A DNA stretch of 64,000 nucleotides from Portulaca oleracea. Taxonomy: Eukaryota; Streptophyta; Magnoliopsida; Caryophyllales; Portulacaceae. The position numbers were made by a program, and so were the translations under genes. Every line of letters starts with the position of its first letter. Within the stretch, counting starts at the first letter, position 1. Positions 10,236 through 21,508 of the stretch are shown here, piece by piece. The DNA lies in contig CM055893.1 in assembly GCA_029582165.1 (NCBI GenBank), positions 25,581,179-25,645,178 of the forward strand. The letters are read 5' to 3'. The notes under the pieces were generated by a model that had not been told where the DNA came from, did no database searches, and worked only from the letters and a program-made list of their open reading frames with translations.

Positions 10236-13200
10236 TGTAACACCCCAACACCCTTAATCACAAGATTAACATTAAACATACACTAAGCCTGTGATTAGCG
10301 TAGCGGAACACCTAGGGTGGAGGTATTACCGCCGTCCCCACTCGGGACAAGGCTACAAATTCAAACACACCAAAACCGTACACTTAAATCACCAATTAAA
10401 CATAATACAAACACTCCATACTTAGGAACCATCAAAACATGGGAATTAGACTTTATACAACCATCAAAAATATATATATAAAAACCCTTTCCATATATAA
10501 AACGGCCTTCGAAACCATAAAGACCACCGGAGTCGGCCAACAACGACGTTCATGACTACCTTGGTCGGGAAAACTCCTACCTTTGCTTATCCTTGCCTTT
10601 AACTTGAGAGCTCGGACTACCTAAAACAAAACATTAAAACATACGCAAAAATGAGTGGGAAACACTCAGTACGTAAACCTCCAACACGTCAAACCGTTCG
10701 AAAACGGTTTTAGTGCCGGCATTTAAATTAATTTTGAAAAAAAGGAAAGGGATAAACAAGAATAAAATAACTTGATTCATCAACGTAAAAGGTAAAGTAC
10801 ATGAAAAGTAAGATAGGTACTAAAACATAAGTATTTGGTCCTTTACGATCGATGCAATGCATCTCACACACGCGCATGCCCAAACTGATCGAAGTTTGGA
10901 TTGGGTGATCACGAGCAATGACATCGGCTAGGTCCGACACTCGATCGTGAGTATCATACATAAAAAGAGAGCTAGCACCTATAAGTAACTAGCACAAAGA
11001 AAACATAAAATGAGATCTTTTAAAACCGTAACATTAACATTAAAGCACAACTTAAAATAACCATGAAAACATTAAATGATAATAAGGAGCGAAAAGTTGG
11101 ACAATTCGCGTACCTTGGGTAGTAGAAAGATCTAGCGACGTACCTCGAGCTTGGGATGGTTAAGGCGACTTGGAAACTATAATAAGAGCATAAAAAAATT
11201 GAGAGCTTTAATAAAGTCCTTGAAATTTACAAGCTAGGATGAAAGTAATTAAAACTTGATAACTTAAAAGGGATGAGAAAATAGAAATTTAAGTTTTTGG
11301 ATAAATCGATGATTTGATGACAACTTGAGCTAGGAAACTCGGATTTTTACAAACGAGTACTTTTCGGAAAGGGGAAAGTCACGCCCTACAACTTTGTTAA
11401 CTGGCCCGAAGGCTAAAAATGAAAGGAAGGGCTCGGAAAGAGGCCCGGACAGAAGCAGAGCACTTGGAATTAATCATGCGGCTTGGAAATTTGAAGCGAA
11501 ACTTATGGTGAAACTTAAATAGGATCAAAGAGGCTTATGATGTAAAAAGCATCCTTAATAACCAGCTTAGAAGAGCATAGAATTGGAGTCCTTGAAGGCT
11601 TAAGAAGAGAAGATGTTCGGTCATCGAAGACATGAAGAAACGTTGTCAAGCGACGGAAATTAGATAAGGACATGATTATGAATTTTCGAAAGTATATGAA
11701 CCGATGATTGGTGATTTGAAAACATAGAAGGAATGGTCCTTGCACTATTTAGACACCGAAGAAACCCATAAACTTGTTAGGAAGTCAAGGTACCACTTAG
11801 CCATCAACACCACTTAAACGAATTCGAAACCTCATCACTTTACCCCATGGTTTGCTAGTATTTCCATAAACTTTTAGGAGGTAATCCCAAATACTAAAAT
11901 AACTTAAATTAACTTAGAAAACCTACTCAATCCATCTTAACAACGACACAAGGGTCGGCATCTTATTAAAGCCTCTTAGGAGATCAAATTGCAATCTTAA
12001 AGTTAGAATTAACTATTAAAATTATGGGCAGCGACTTTGCTGACGGCCCTCCTTCTTAGCCTCATATCTCACTCACCCGATATTGTATGAATGCAAACTT
12101 TATGTTTCCGGAAAGCTTCAAGAACGACCTAAAACTTTTATGTTTATGACAAAAGCCAATAAAGTCTCCAAATGGATGAAAACTTAGCAAGAAGTTACTG
12201 ACCCAGAAAACGTATATAATTGCACCCTTTCACGGTTTTGCTCGTGTCTCGGGCTACACATCTCGGATTCTCGAAATTCCAAAGCCTAGAGTTAGATAAT
12301 CACTTGGGCTATCATTTTCAGTAAAAATCCGGGCAAAATTCACATTTTTCATCCTCTGTAAAAATCAGATTCCCAAACAGAAACTTTAATGCCCTTAATC
12401 CCACTTCTAATGTTTGTTTAAGCTTCTAAATCATACCAATTCACAACCAAACTTCAAACTAGCTAACATTCATCATATTTCCAGAAATGAACATTCAAAA
12501 CTTACTCAAATAACATCATAAATCTTACATGCAACCATGGATTAAATCATGCTACTTGAAACAATGCTTGTACTAGCACTCCTTCCCCTAATTCTCACCA
12601 ATTCATATCATTTAAGCACAAAATCACATAATTAACATAACCAATACTTATAATCAGTCCCAAAATTCAATATTCCTTCAACAAACTCACATGCACAAAG
12701 ATAGAATCATCATCCACCATAAATCTATCAAGAACTCTTCAAGAACACCCAAAATTTACATGCATTCAACCCAAAACTTAAACCCTAATTAACCTAACTT
12801 AACCACAACATAAATTCATGCTTAAAAACATAAAAGAGATGAAGAACAACAAGAATAACAAAAATTAGAAGTGAAAATCAGATTTGAAACATAAAGAGTT
12901 GAGTTAGGGTTTTGAATATATACCACTTGAGAGAGAAATTGGAGAAGGAAACAAGAGAGGAGGGAAGGAGGGTGGCTCGGCCACCCCTGGGCCGCCGGCT
13001 GGCCCCGGCCGGTCGCCGGAAAACGCCCGAACAGGGCTGCTCGAGTTGGGCTGAGGAGAAAGGGGGAGGAGGGTTGTGGTGAGATGAATTTCTGATTTGT
13101 AAAAAATGAAAATAGAAGGCCTTATTACTCCCCCCCTTGTATATATAAATACACTCCCTTAATTAAATTAAAACACTACTTGAACCATTCTTCTAATTAG

Positions 13201-13759
13201 TAATTAGGCTAACAAAGGTGTCATTAAAATTAGCTAGGTAATGTAATTGGTAATAAACTAGATAAAATTAATCAACATAAAACTTGATAAAATAGTTTAG
13301 CATAAATTAAATAAAATTACTTGGGAATAAATTGGGTAAAATTAACTAGTACTAAACCACATAAAATAAATTGGTAGGACATATTAATAAAATGAATTGA
13401 GCAATAAAATGTACTTAGGAAGGTTGGGTATTATAAATCGTAAAAGAAACGGTAATTAAAATTAATATAACCTTCTTCGGTTACAAGCGTAAAATTGAGA
13501 ACGATAAAATAAATTATAAAACTTATCGTAAAAGTATTCATAAACTCGTAATAATAACATTAAATTCGAGATAACATAAAATCAATCCGTTTAACCATCG
13601 CCTTGCTCGAGACCTGTCGCGCATAAAAATAAATAATTATAATAATAATAACAGTAATAACCATATTAACGTAAGAGAAGGAAGATTTTGAACAGCGCAA
13701 TTTCGTTAATCACTGGGATTAAGGCCTTAATTAATACGGGTTTAGGGCGAGTCGTTACA
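10236..13759 (-). repeat. 5' LTR of the LARD-like element (minus orientation)
   Basis: This 3524-bp copy matches 4089-7600. It ends in GTTACA at 13759, immediately followed by the TSD TCCAT. A minus-strand TATA lies at about 13140-13151, and the GC-rich leader block at about 12970-13045 has a longer GGCC-rich stretch than the left copy. As 5' LTR it would have held the active promoter. Confidence 0.93.
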
Positions 13760-13764
13760 TCCAT

Positions 13765-14022
13765 GAACTCGCCTGGCCATCATCAAGCTTGCCCTCTCAC
13801 GCCAACCCTTTTTCATCTTCGCATACCACCAGAGCTTTTTTTTACTCGGTCACTGATACAAGTGCGAGATTCGATATTTCAAGGCCCGTTCTCAGCACAT
13901 TTGAGCGAGGCCCATCTGTCAAGAACAAAATATTGGCCACATCAACGGCTAATTCCAGACAACATCCGACTCAAAGAGTTCAATTGAACTGGGGGCTCCC
14001 CTAGCTTTCACATAACCTGCAG
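13765..14022 (+). other. Outer gypsy element interior between two insertions
   Basis: This is 258 bp of outer element interior between the LARD-like element and the composite. It contains a purine tract near 13989-13996 resembling the PPT-like tract at the element's 3' end. It ends with TGCAG (14018-14022), the target site of the next insertion. Confidence 0.5.
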
Positions 14023-14056
14023 TGTAAGAACCCGAACTTTTAATACTCCTTTAATT
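14023..14056 (+). repeat. LTR stub, first 34 bp of the composite's left LTR
   Basis: The sequence matches the start of the LTRs at 17175 and 44157 up to CTTTAATT, then continues directly as interior sequence equivalent to about 25,150. The missing part is about 2.2 kb of LTR plus about 0.65 kb of interior with the primer site. TAATT occurs on both sides of the junction, so a microhomology-mediated deletion is likely. Confidence 0.8.
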
Positions 14057-17000
14057 TGCTTAAATGCGTGGATTGACTGTGATTAAATTCTTATGACATG
14101 TTGAAATGTTTACTATCTGCCACATACTTGGTAATTCAAATTTGGCTACATGGGTCTAGTTAGCTTGTTAAATATGAAATTATGAATGACTCGTGAAGTA
14201 TCCAATTTACGTTACTAATTGATTTTCTCCCAATATATAAATGTAAATTTTATAGGTTACAATTATCATGCTAAGTAGCTAGTCATCCAATTTGGTGCTT
14301 CTTAGTTATTCACTTAAAATACTTAAATTTCTTGATTTTATATAGTAGGTCAAATTAGTTAATTTAGACTTGATATAGCTTGATTAAAAAAAGAGAGGAG
14401 AGAGAGAGAGAATTGAATTCCCTGTCATGATTGGTTGAAATAGTCAAGGAACCAATTTGCGTTTCTTTATTCATTTGTCTGGTTTTTAAATTCCTTGATT
14501 TCATATGACGGTGCTAGAATAAGTAATTCATGTAATATATTGCTCATTTAAAGGTGGTGTCATGATTAGCTAAGATATTTATGCGCATATGTTGTAATAT
14601 AATGCCTGTGAGAAATTTCTTTTCATGATGCAATGTGCATATAATATAATTATATATGACATATACTTATAGTATGTTGTCGACAATATGCCTGGTATAT
14701 AATTACATATGACATATACTTATAGATTCTACGCTAATTCATGAAATCTTATTATTGCATGTGTATCTACGTAAATTAATTCATGTTAATCCTTTCTTAC
14801 ATGGTAAATATATTAGATATCATATACTCCTAGTTTTCATGACATATGAGTTAAGTAGGTGACAAAACTTATTAGTTGCTAGGATTTATGTTACCTTTAA
14901 GTTATATGTACTTATTCATGGGTATATATTTATGCATACACATCTGTGTCATTAACTGTTTCATAATGCGAGAACCTTAATACTATTTAAGGATATAAGT
15001 TTTGTAGTCATTAAAATAAAATTAGCCATGTCTCATTCATTTTCATTCAAGTTGATAAATATTTCATTCTTTAAACTATTTCATGTTTTGAGTTCTCATT
15101 GATTTATTTTGACAAAATTATATTATTTGTCACATATCCAACATGCATGTATAGTTACTAATTTGATAAGAGTATTTTGAGGTGTGTAATAATAAGTTCA
15201 ATTCATAAGAATATGGAAGTGCATGCATAGGGTAGAAATAAAGTTATGTAACTTGTTGCTTCCTTAATATGGCTAAGTGCTTTACGTGAGTGATATATGT
15301 GGTGTGTACTTTTCGCTTCCCAAGTTTGAGACAATAAAGCATTCCTGAGCTTACTTTAAGATGGTAGATATTCTATATGCATAACCATATTGCTTAAGGT
15401 CGGCTCTTCATTACGTAATCATGAAATTATCATCATTCCTTATCATATATATATATATATATAATTATTTATCTCTTAAGTCTGATCAAGCATGTTTTAT
15501 GATCCACAATATTTGCTAGAATCGATATTATAGGGTATTACTTGAATTTAGCTTGTTGATGGTAACTTCGAATGTATTTCATGCATGTCTAATAAATTGA
15601 TTCAAAGTACATGATCCTATTCCGATATACCACATGTTTTTGGTTCTTTATCCATGAGGTTATGTTATTAATGCTAGGAGCCACTCTTGGATTACTAATA
15701 AATTAGACTATTATATTCTGACTATATATCATTCCATAAGTGCGTAATACTCAAAGTTATTGTCATATTTCACTGCATCTAATTAAATTTGTTTAAAGTG
15801 ATATAGTATGTTCAATAACTTGCTTGTTTTCATATAATAAATTATGTTAATTTCATGACACAATTATTATGTTTTATGAACAATGATGTGTTAGAATTGT
15901 TAATACCCCAATATCTCTCTCTAGAGCAACTTATCACTCGCATGAGTTTACTTAATCCCACATCATGAGACTATAGGTTGTAATGCAAGTATGTGCACAT
16001 TATTATCATGAACAATAGTGTAAATTGCTACATTATGTGCTAACATTTATGTTGTGTACCATTATTATCTCAAGTATGATTGGATGCATTCTTGTCCAAT
16101 TATGTGTATAAGCACTTCATTAAATTGATTCGGTACTATGCAAGTTACTTGGTAACTTACATGAAAATAAATGCTTATAGTTGGTGGATATTATGTATGC
16201 ATGAAGTTCTTATATTCAAGTATTATGTGTCTAGATACTATATATATTTGGCTACCATAATTATAAATTTTTATCTGATATGTGGAAGGAGGTATTTAAA
16301 ATATAATAGGTGACATGTTTCTACTACATGACAACCATGATTATGCATACATTTTAGAGCTTATGGCTCATAGTTTCTAATTTAGGTTGGTAGCAAATCT
16401 CAATAAGACATAATACTTATGTGTCTTGTGGTGAATAATAACATTGTTGAGTGTCATAAACGCCCAAGATTTTATATAAAACATTATTTATTTTATGATG
16501 TGCTAGCAAATCATCATGAAAAGTATAATACGATACTTGAGATATACTCTATTCTTATTATCCATCAATTTTGATTTTCCAAGGAAGGTGCTTAAACGTG
16601 AATCTTATTTTGAGAATTACTTATTCGCATCTTTTAAAACCCAGCTTTAAATTTACCTTGTGAATAAAGCTCATGTTATATTTAAAAATTCTTGCATACA
16701 CAGATACACTATTCCATAGTCAAGTGAAAAAGCTCATATGAATATCAGTTCTTATGATGGAATTCGTTGTCCTAAACTCGGTGCCTAAAATACATGACAA
16801 ATATGTGTTCATGTCATTCTATCTTCTAATCTGTGGGTATTTTATACAAGTATGTATGCATGGAATTTTATTACATATGGGTATATTCTTGACTAATTAC
16901 CTAGTCAAATATATATACCTACTTCTAATAGTCAATTACGTACCTCTTCCGAAGAATTTATATCAATATATTTTCTAGTACCCAATTATCATCCAACCAA

Positions 17001-17174
17001 ACTTTTGGAGTGAGCTTCGTAGTTATGGTATATTCTTATGATTGCAACATAACGATGACCATGACTGCTAGTTCTTCCTCTCGCTTTAGCAAAGGTTTTC
17101 CATCGATATTACCCAACTACTAATTTTCATTTTCACCAGTTTCGAGCACGAAACTTCTTTTAAAGGGAGTAGAA
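14057..17174 (+). repeat. Interior copy 1 of the composite, noncoding
   Basis: This copy aligns with 25150-44156 once the later insertions there are removed, so it serves as a clean reference for their empty sites. It is strongly AT-rich, with an (AT)n run near 15450 and a GA-rich tract near 14391. Open frames such as 16080-16313 and 16754-16978 have no recognisable domain, and the second has only a shortened, altered counterpart at 43838-44065. It ends with the TTTCGAGCACGAAACTTC signature and a purine tract before the LTR. Confidence 0.85.
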
Positions 17175-18188
17175 TGTAACAGCCCGAATTTTTAATACTC
17201 CTTTAATTACAATTATTTTACTAATTACACTCTAATTTATCTTAGAGTATTTAACCTAGTATCTTTATATATATTTCCGTTTAAATCAAATTTATTAAAA
17301 TTATTTAGAATATTTTTAATATTGATAGTTTAATTGTAATACTAATAAATTTTTTTTATTTCCGCTTTTAATCTGTAAAGATTTTATTTTTTAATTATTA
17401 GAGGAGCCTTACAAAATTATCCCCCAAATTTATCATCAAGTCTATTAATACTAACTAAATGAACAAGGTTTTAAACTTTTGTCCAAGTCAATTTACACGA
17501 AAGACAGTAAAAGAGTTGCCAATATTTTCAATCCAAATAGCCTCCCATATACCTTCTTCATTCTTCTATTTTTTCTTCTTCTTCACCAAGTCCAATATCT
17601 TTCCTGTCAAAAAGTAGCCAACCCAAATGAAATTTTCACAGTAAATTATCCATCTCTTCCTTTCTCCAATTTCCCCACCTCCCTCATTAACCATTGAAAT
17701 CAGTGGACCAAACCTACACATGAGTATACAAATTGATCTCTAATCTAGTCACAACTCTTTATAATTAAATATCATCCCAAGACATTTTCTTTTGGGCGTG
17801 TTAAACTCAAAAATGAGAGAACTTGAACCCAAACTTAGACACCCATCTCTAAGGCCACCACCAACATCGATCACTATTAGCACCACCATCATTCATAACC
17901 ACAACCACCATCCCCGCCACCAAGACCACCATTTTATCGCTTTTACTCGCCGGAAAATGGCCATAAACCAACTCTAAAACACCAAGTACACTGCCCCTGT
18001 TTTCGCACCACAACAGGGGTGAAACCGACCTTCTATAGCCGCCATCAGTCGTCCCCGGCCGTCTCCAAGACCAACCATCCACCATCCACCCATAAATTGC
18101 CCTATGTCAGCCCTGAAAACCTCCCTTGAAACCACTCAAATCACCCCAAAAACTATTGTTTCTCTCTCTTTTGTGTCCACGGCACAAT

Positions 18189-19003
18189 TAGGGATGATAG
18201 TGGGTCCTGGACCCGGCCCAGAGCCGGTTGGACCCAGCCCAGACCCGGTCGGACCCAGCCCATTGAGACGGGTCTGGGTCCAAAAATTTTGGAACCAGCG
18301 GGTCTGGGGTAGATCCGTGTAGAAAAAAGTTTCACGGGTCCGGATCCGGGTCCAAGCGCGGACCCATGGACCCGTTACACTTACAATATAAACATTTATA
18401 ATTTTCCTAAAAAAATAAAAACCCAATTAGTTAATTATAAATCTACTTTACTGTGTACTACACTAAAATACTAAATCTAAAAGACTAAAATCCCTAGTCT
18501 CACATAGTCACACTTACTGACTCACGCAGACCACCACAGCCGCACTACTGGTCTAGTGCCAATCCTATTCTCCACTATAACATATATTTATCTCTTTATA
18601 ATCATGAACATTTTTTTTTGCATTTTAAGTTGTGTTGTATTTTGAGAGACTTTTGTAATATATTGTTGATGTCGTGATGACTTTTGTGTTGTTTTGACAT
18701 TTGAAACTTAGAATTCGCTCGTATCATAGTATATTAATGTTTTGATCTTTTTATTGTGTTAAAAATAGGTATTTTTAAACAGAATAGTTACCATTATACA
18801 TGTATACAAGTATAAAATATAATTAACCCCAAAAGTTAATAAATCTAGTAAAAAAATGCATAATATGGTTGGACCCATCAAGGACTCGTGGACCCATTGA
18901 GTCCGGGTCTAGGTCTGAATTTTTGGGACCCATCGGGTCTTGGAGCGGGTCAGGGTCTGGGTCCAGCAGGACCCACCCCAGACCCTTTCCATTGTCATCC
19001 CTA
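18189..19003 (-). mobile_element. hAT-type non-autonomous DNA transposon, copy 1
   Basis: Ends are TAGGGATGATAGTGG and CCATTGTCATCCCTA, imperfect inverted repeats. The flanks are GGCACAAT (18181-18188) and GGAACAAC (19004-19011), an 8-bp duplication with two differences. The other LTR copy lacks the insertion at the equivalent point (near 45,168). Both subterminal regions are packed with GGGTCC/GGACCC words. Compared with the copies at 45421 and 61180 it is inverted. No transposase is seen, so it needed a trans-acting hAT transposase. Frames on it (18136-18426, 18869-19114) are chance products of the GGGTCC repeats. Confidence 0.87.
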
Positions 19004-20880
19004 GGAACAACTCCACTGTGTCTGCCACCTCTGAGGCGGTGGTCCTTTCCACCAGTGTCAGTGCGAGCTCCAGTTCCGCCTTGCCCCGATGCCGCGCCAC
19101 CAATCCATGGTTAGGTTCCTCCTTTTCCCCTTATGAGTGTGTGCATGTAAAAGGAAGTATGTGCCCCTTCCAACACAAAAATCCATGGCTAGGTTCCTCC
19201 TTTACCCTTTCCAACACAAAAATCCAATTTAATTCTTGTTTGGCCAATGCTTCCCACCCGCTTCATTCATTTTAGTAATTCCCTATTTAATTACCCCCAA
19301 TTTCTACTTATTTCATTACTTAATATTTTTCAAATTATACTAATGTAATAACCTGACCCTAATCCAACATAATTAAGGTAAGTAATGAGATTAATTAACC
19401 ATAATCGCGCATTTCAATTTAGTTAACTGTTTGTGTTTTTGTAGGACTCGAGCAGAGCAACGACCATCATACATCAGCTTAGTAGGTTATTTATATAAAT
19501 TATTTATGTGACAATTTCCGCCATTCAATTACACTTGGGATATCTAAATTACTTACCTGACCTAGTTTTATCAAGTCAACCGATTCGTCGGTATTATTAA
19601 TAGTAATAATATTATTGTTATTATTATCTTATCTTTTTATTCCTTAATTTATTTAAATTTTAAATTTATTTTCACCTTCCCATCTTATCTCAAGTCTCCT
19701 CCTCATTTTAATTTCGCAAAAATATCATACGGAGACTTTAAATTAGTATTGTTGGGTCATTGTAGAAATATATTAGTATTGGGAAGAGAAGAGGAAAATA
19801 GAGAGTTAGTATTATTGTCTTAGAGTAATTGGGCCTTAAAATTACAAACCCCAACTCCTCTTCCTTCCATTAAACGTATAATAGAGATATCAGATACCTC
19901 CCTCTTCACTTCTTTGTTTCATACGTTATGTCTCTGTCCTCCATCTTCTTCCGATTCTCGCTCATCTGTCTGGCCAATCTGCCGGAAATCGGCTGCCACC
20001 GCCACCATAGAAGGTCGCCAGGACCGTCGACGACCACCGGCTTCCATCATCTCCTTATTTCTCCTCTCTTCCTCTCTCTTTCTTAAGGTAAACCCTAACT
20101 CCCTCTAATCAGAATTTGTATGTTTCAATTTCAAAATTTGTTTGTTTTTCTCATCAAATTTAAGTATTTAGAATGAGTACACTTTGAATTATCAATTGGT
20201 TCTGGGTTGGTTTGTGTTCATAAGCTATGCATGCCAAGTGTTTGATGTTATGTCTCAATGAAAGTTGAAAATTTGGTGTATAAATGTATAATATTAAGTT
20301 AGATTGTTCTTGGATGATGAAAGTATGTTGTTTGATGCCAAGTCCTCTTGAATATGAAAGGTTTATTGTTAGATAATAGTTGCATGTGATTATAATGGTG
20401 ATCAATTGAGATAAATGATGAGAATTAGGAATAAAAAGGACGAATCAAGTTGGGAATTATTGTTGGATGGATTTGATTGTAATTATATGGTGGGTGCATG
20501 TTGGTTCTAGCACTCAAAATGGTATTAAACTATGATTTTTGCTCAAAAATTTGCTGGGAGGTGTCATACATTCTTAACAACTGACCACTGGGGGACCACA
20601 TTTTTTTAAAGCACTCAAAGGGGACAAAGTTTTTAAATAAATGGCTCCTAGGTGACTTTCCGGCCACTTATAACTGGAATCCGGTGACAGTTGAGTGAAG
20701 TTATAATTTTTTTGAAATGGGTTTGTGGAATGCCGAGACTACCCTCATCTTCTCCCTCTCAACTTCAATCTTCTTCTGCTGTCTTCTTTGCCTGTCTTCG
20801 TCTTTCTTCTCCTTCTGTGTGCAGTGGCCCTAATTAGGGTTTATGGTGATGGAAATTTACTTAGTTTTTATTTTATATAG

Positions 20881-21270
20881 CTGGATCAAATTGAGTCGAC
20901 ACCACAAGTTACCAAGGGCGACTTCCCTTTGGAATTGTCGTTGAAGCCGGAGACGAATGGCATTATCCCACACAAGGTGGATTTCTCGTTGAGAAAATGC
21001 ATCAATGACCAACACCAGGAAGATGCCACAGTTGTCGAGCTTCCTCTTCTCGTCAAAAGTGATGGTTAAATTAAGGATTATACGTCCACTCTGTGCTCCT
21101 CAGAAAGAAGAGAAAACCCTTGCAGGAATAATGGTAATGTGAAGCTGTTTGGCAAGATTCTGAGCAAGCCCTCCTCAACCGAAAGACCATCCCACAGTGC
21201 CCCAAACAGCAATGCCAAGAAGAAGAATCAACCCACCACCACTCTCTTTCTTCTTCCTGCAACTAAATGA
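20881..21270 (+). pseudogene. Captured host gene fragment, POWERDRESS/NCoR-like (part 1)
   Basis: The plus-strand frame reads through about 130 codons with one internal TAA (21067-21069) and closes at TGA (21268-21270). Its composition is that of a normal nuclear protein, not a transposon. It contains GNVKLFGKILSKPSS, a motif I associate with plant SANT-domain corepressor proteins of the POWERDRESS/NCoR-like family. No SANT domain is included. With the second piece downstream it looks like exon fragments of one parent gene on the same strand. Family naming is from memory of the motif and should be taken as probable. Confidence 0.55.
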
Positions 21271-21317
21271 AATTTTCCAACAACAAATAATCAAAGCTCG
21301 ACCACAACTCTTTTCTG

Positions 21318-21450
21318 GGCCTCGAGAACGTTCCAATCAGAAGCTATGGTTATTGGGATGGAACCAAAATACAACCGGCATACCCGCCCGTGCCAGATTC
21401 AGTGTTGCTGCTGGCCCAATACCCAGAAGCGTTTGCCCCGATTTCCTCAT
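21318..21450 (+). pseudogene. Captured host gene fragment, POWERDRESS/NCoR-like (part 2)
   Basis: In the frame beginning at 21318 the translation starts GLENVPIRSYGYWDGTKIQ and continues with PDSVLLLAQYPEAF. I recall the pattern LENVPVRSYG(F/Y)WDG...LPDS..LLAKYPAAF from the C-terminal part of plant POWERDRESS-type SANT proteins. This agrees with the VKLFGKILS motif upstream, and the order matches the family. It runs into the (AG)n microsatellite and has no start or proper stop, so it is a captured fragment. Confidence 0.6.
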
Positions 21451-21464
21451 CTAAGCTCACAGAG

Positions 21465-21508
<44 letters not shown>

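Larger units (their letters stand above)
4089..13759 (-). mobile_element. Non-autonomous chromovirus-like LTR retrotransposon with giant LTRs (LARD-like)
   Basis: Two direct repeats of about 3.5 kb (4089-7600 and 10236-13759) flank a 2.6-kb interior. Both begin TG and end CA. The insertion is flanked by a perfect 5-bp TSD, TCCAT (4084-4088 and 13760-13764). Orientation is minus: read that way, an initiator-Met-tRNA-type primer site (10220-10231, GCTCTAATACCA on plus) follows the right LTR, and a purine tract (7601-7611) precedes the left LTR. The 3' end reads TTTCGGGGACGAAACTTC followed by a G-rich tract and TGTAACGACCC, a signature I associate with Tekay/Del-type chromoviruses. The interior lacks gag-pol apart from a chromodomain-tail relic (7667-7756), so it depended on proteins from a relative. 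Confidence 0.93.

Noticed and set aside
17792..18085. Possible first exon with Pro/His-rich product, with a relative at 44782-44970
   Set aside because: It is the GC-rich leader block of the composite's LTRs, low in complexity and present in both copies by duplication.
18136..19114. Several Gly/Pro/Trp-rich frames
   Set aside because: They are translations of the GGGTCC-type subterminal repeats of a hAT-type element.
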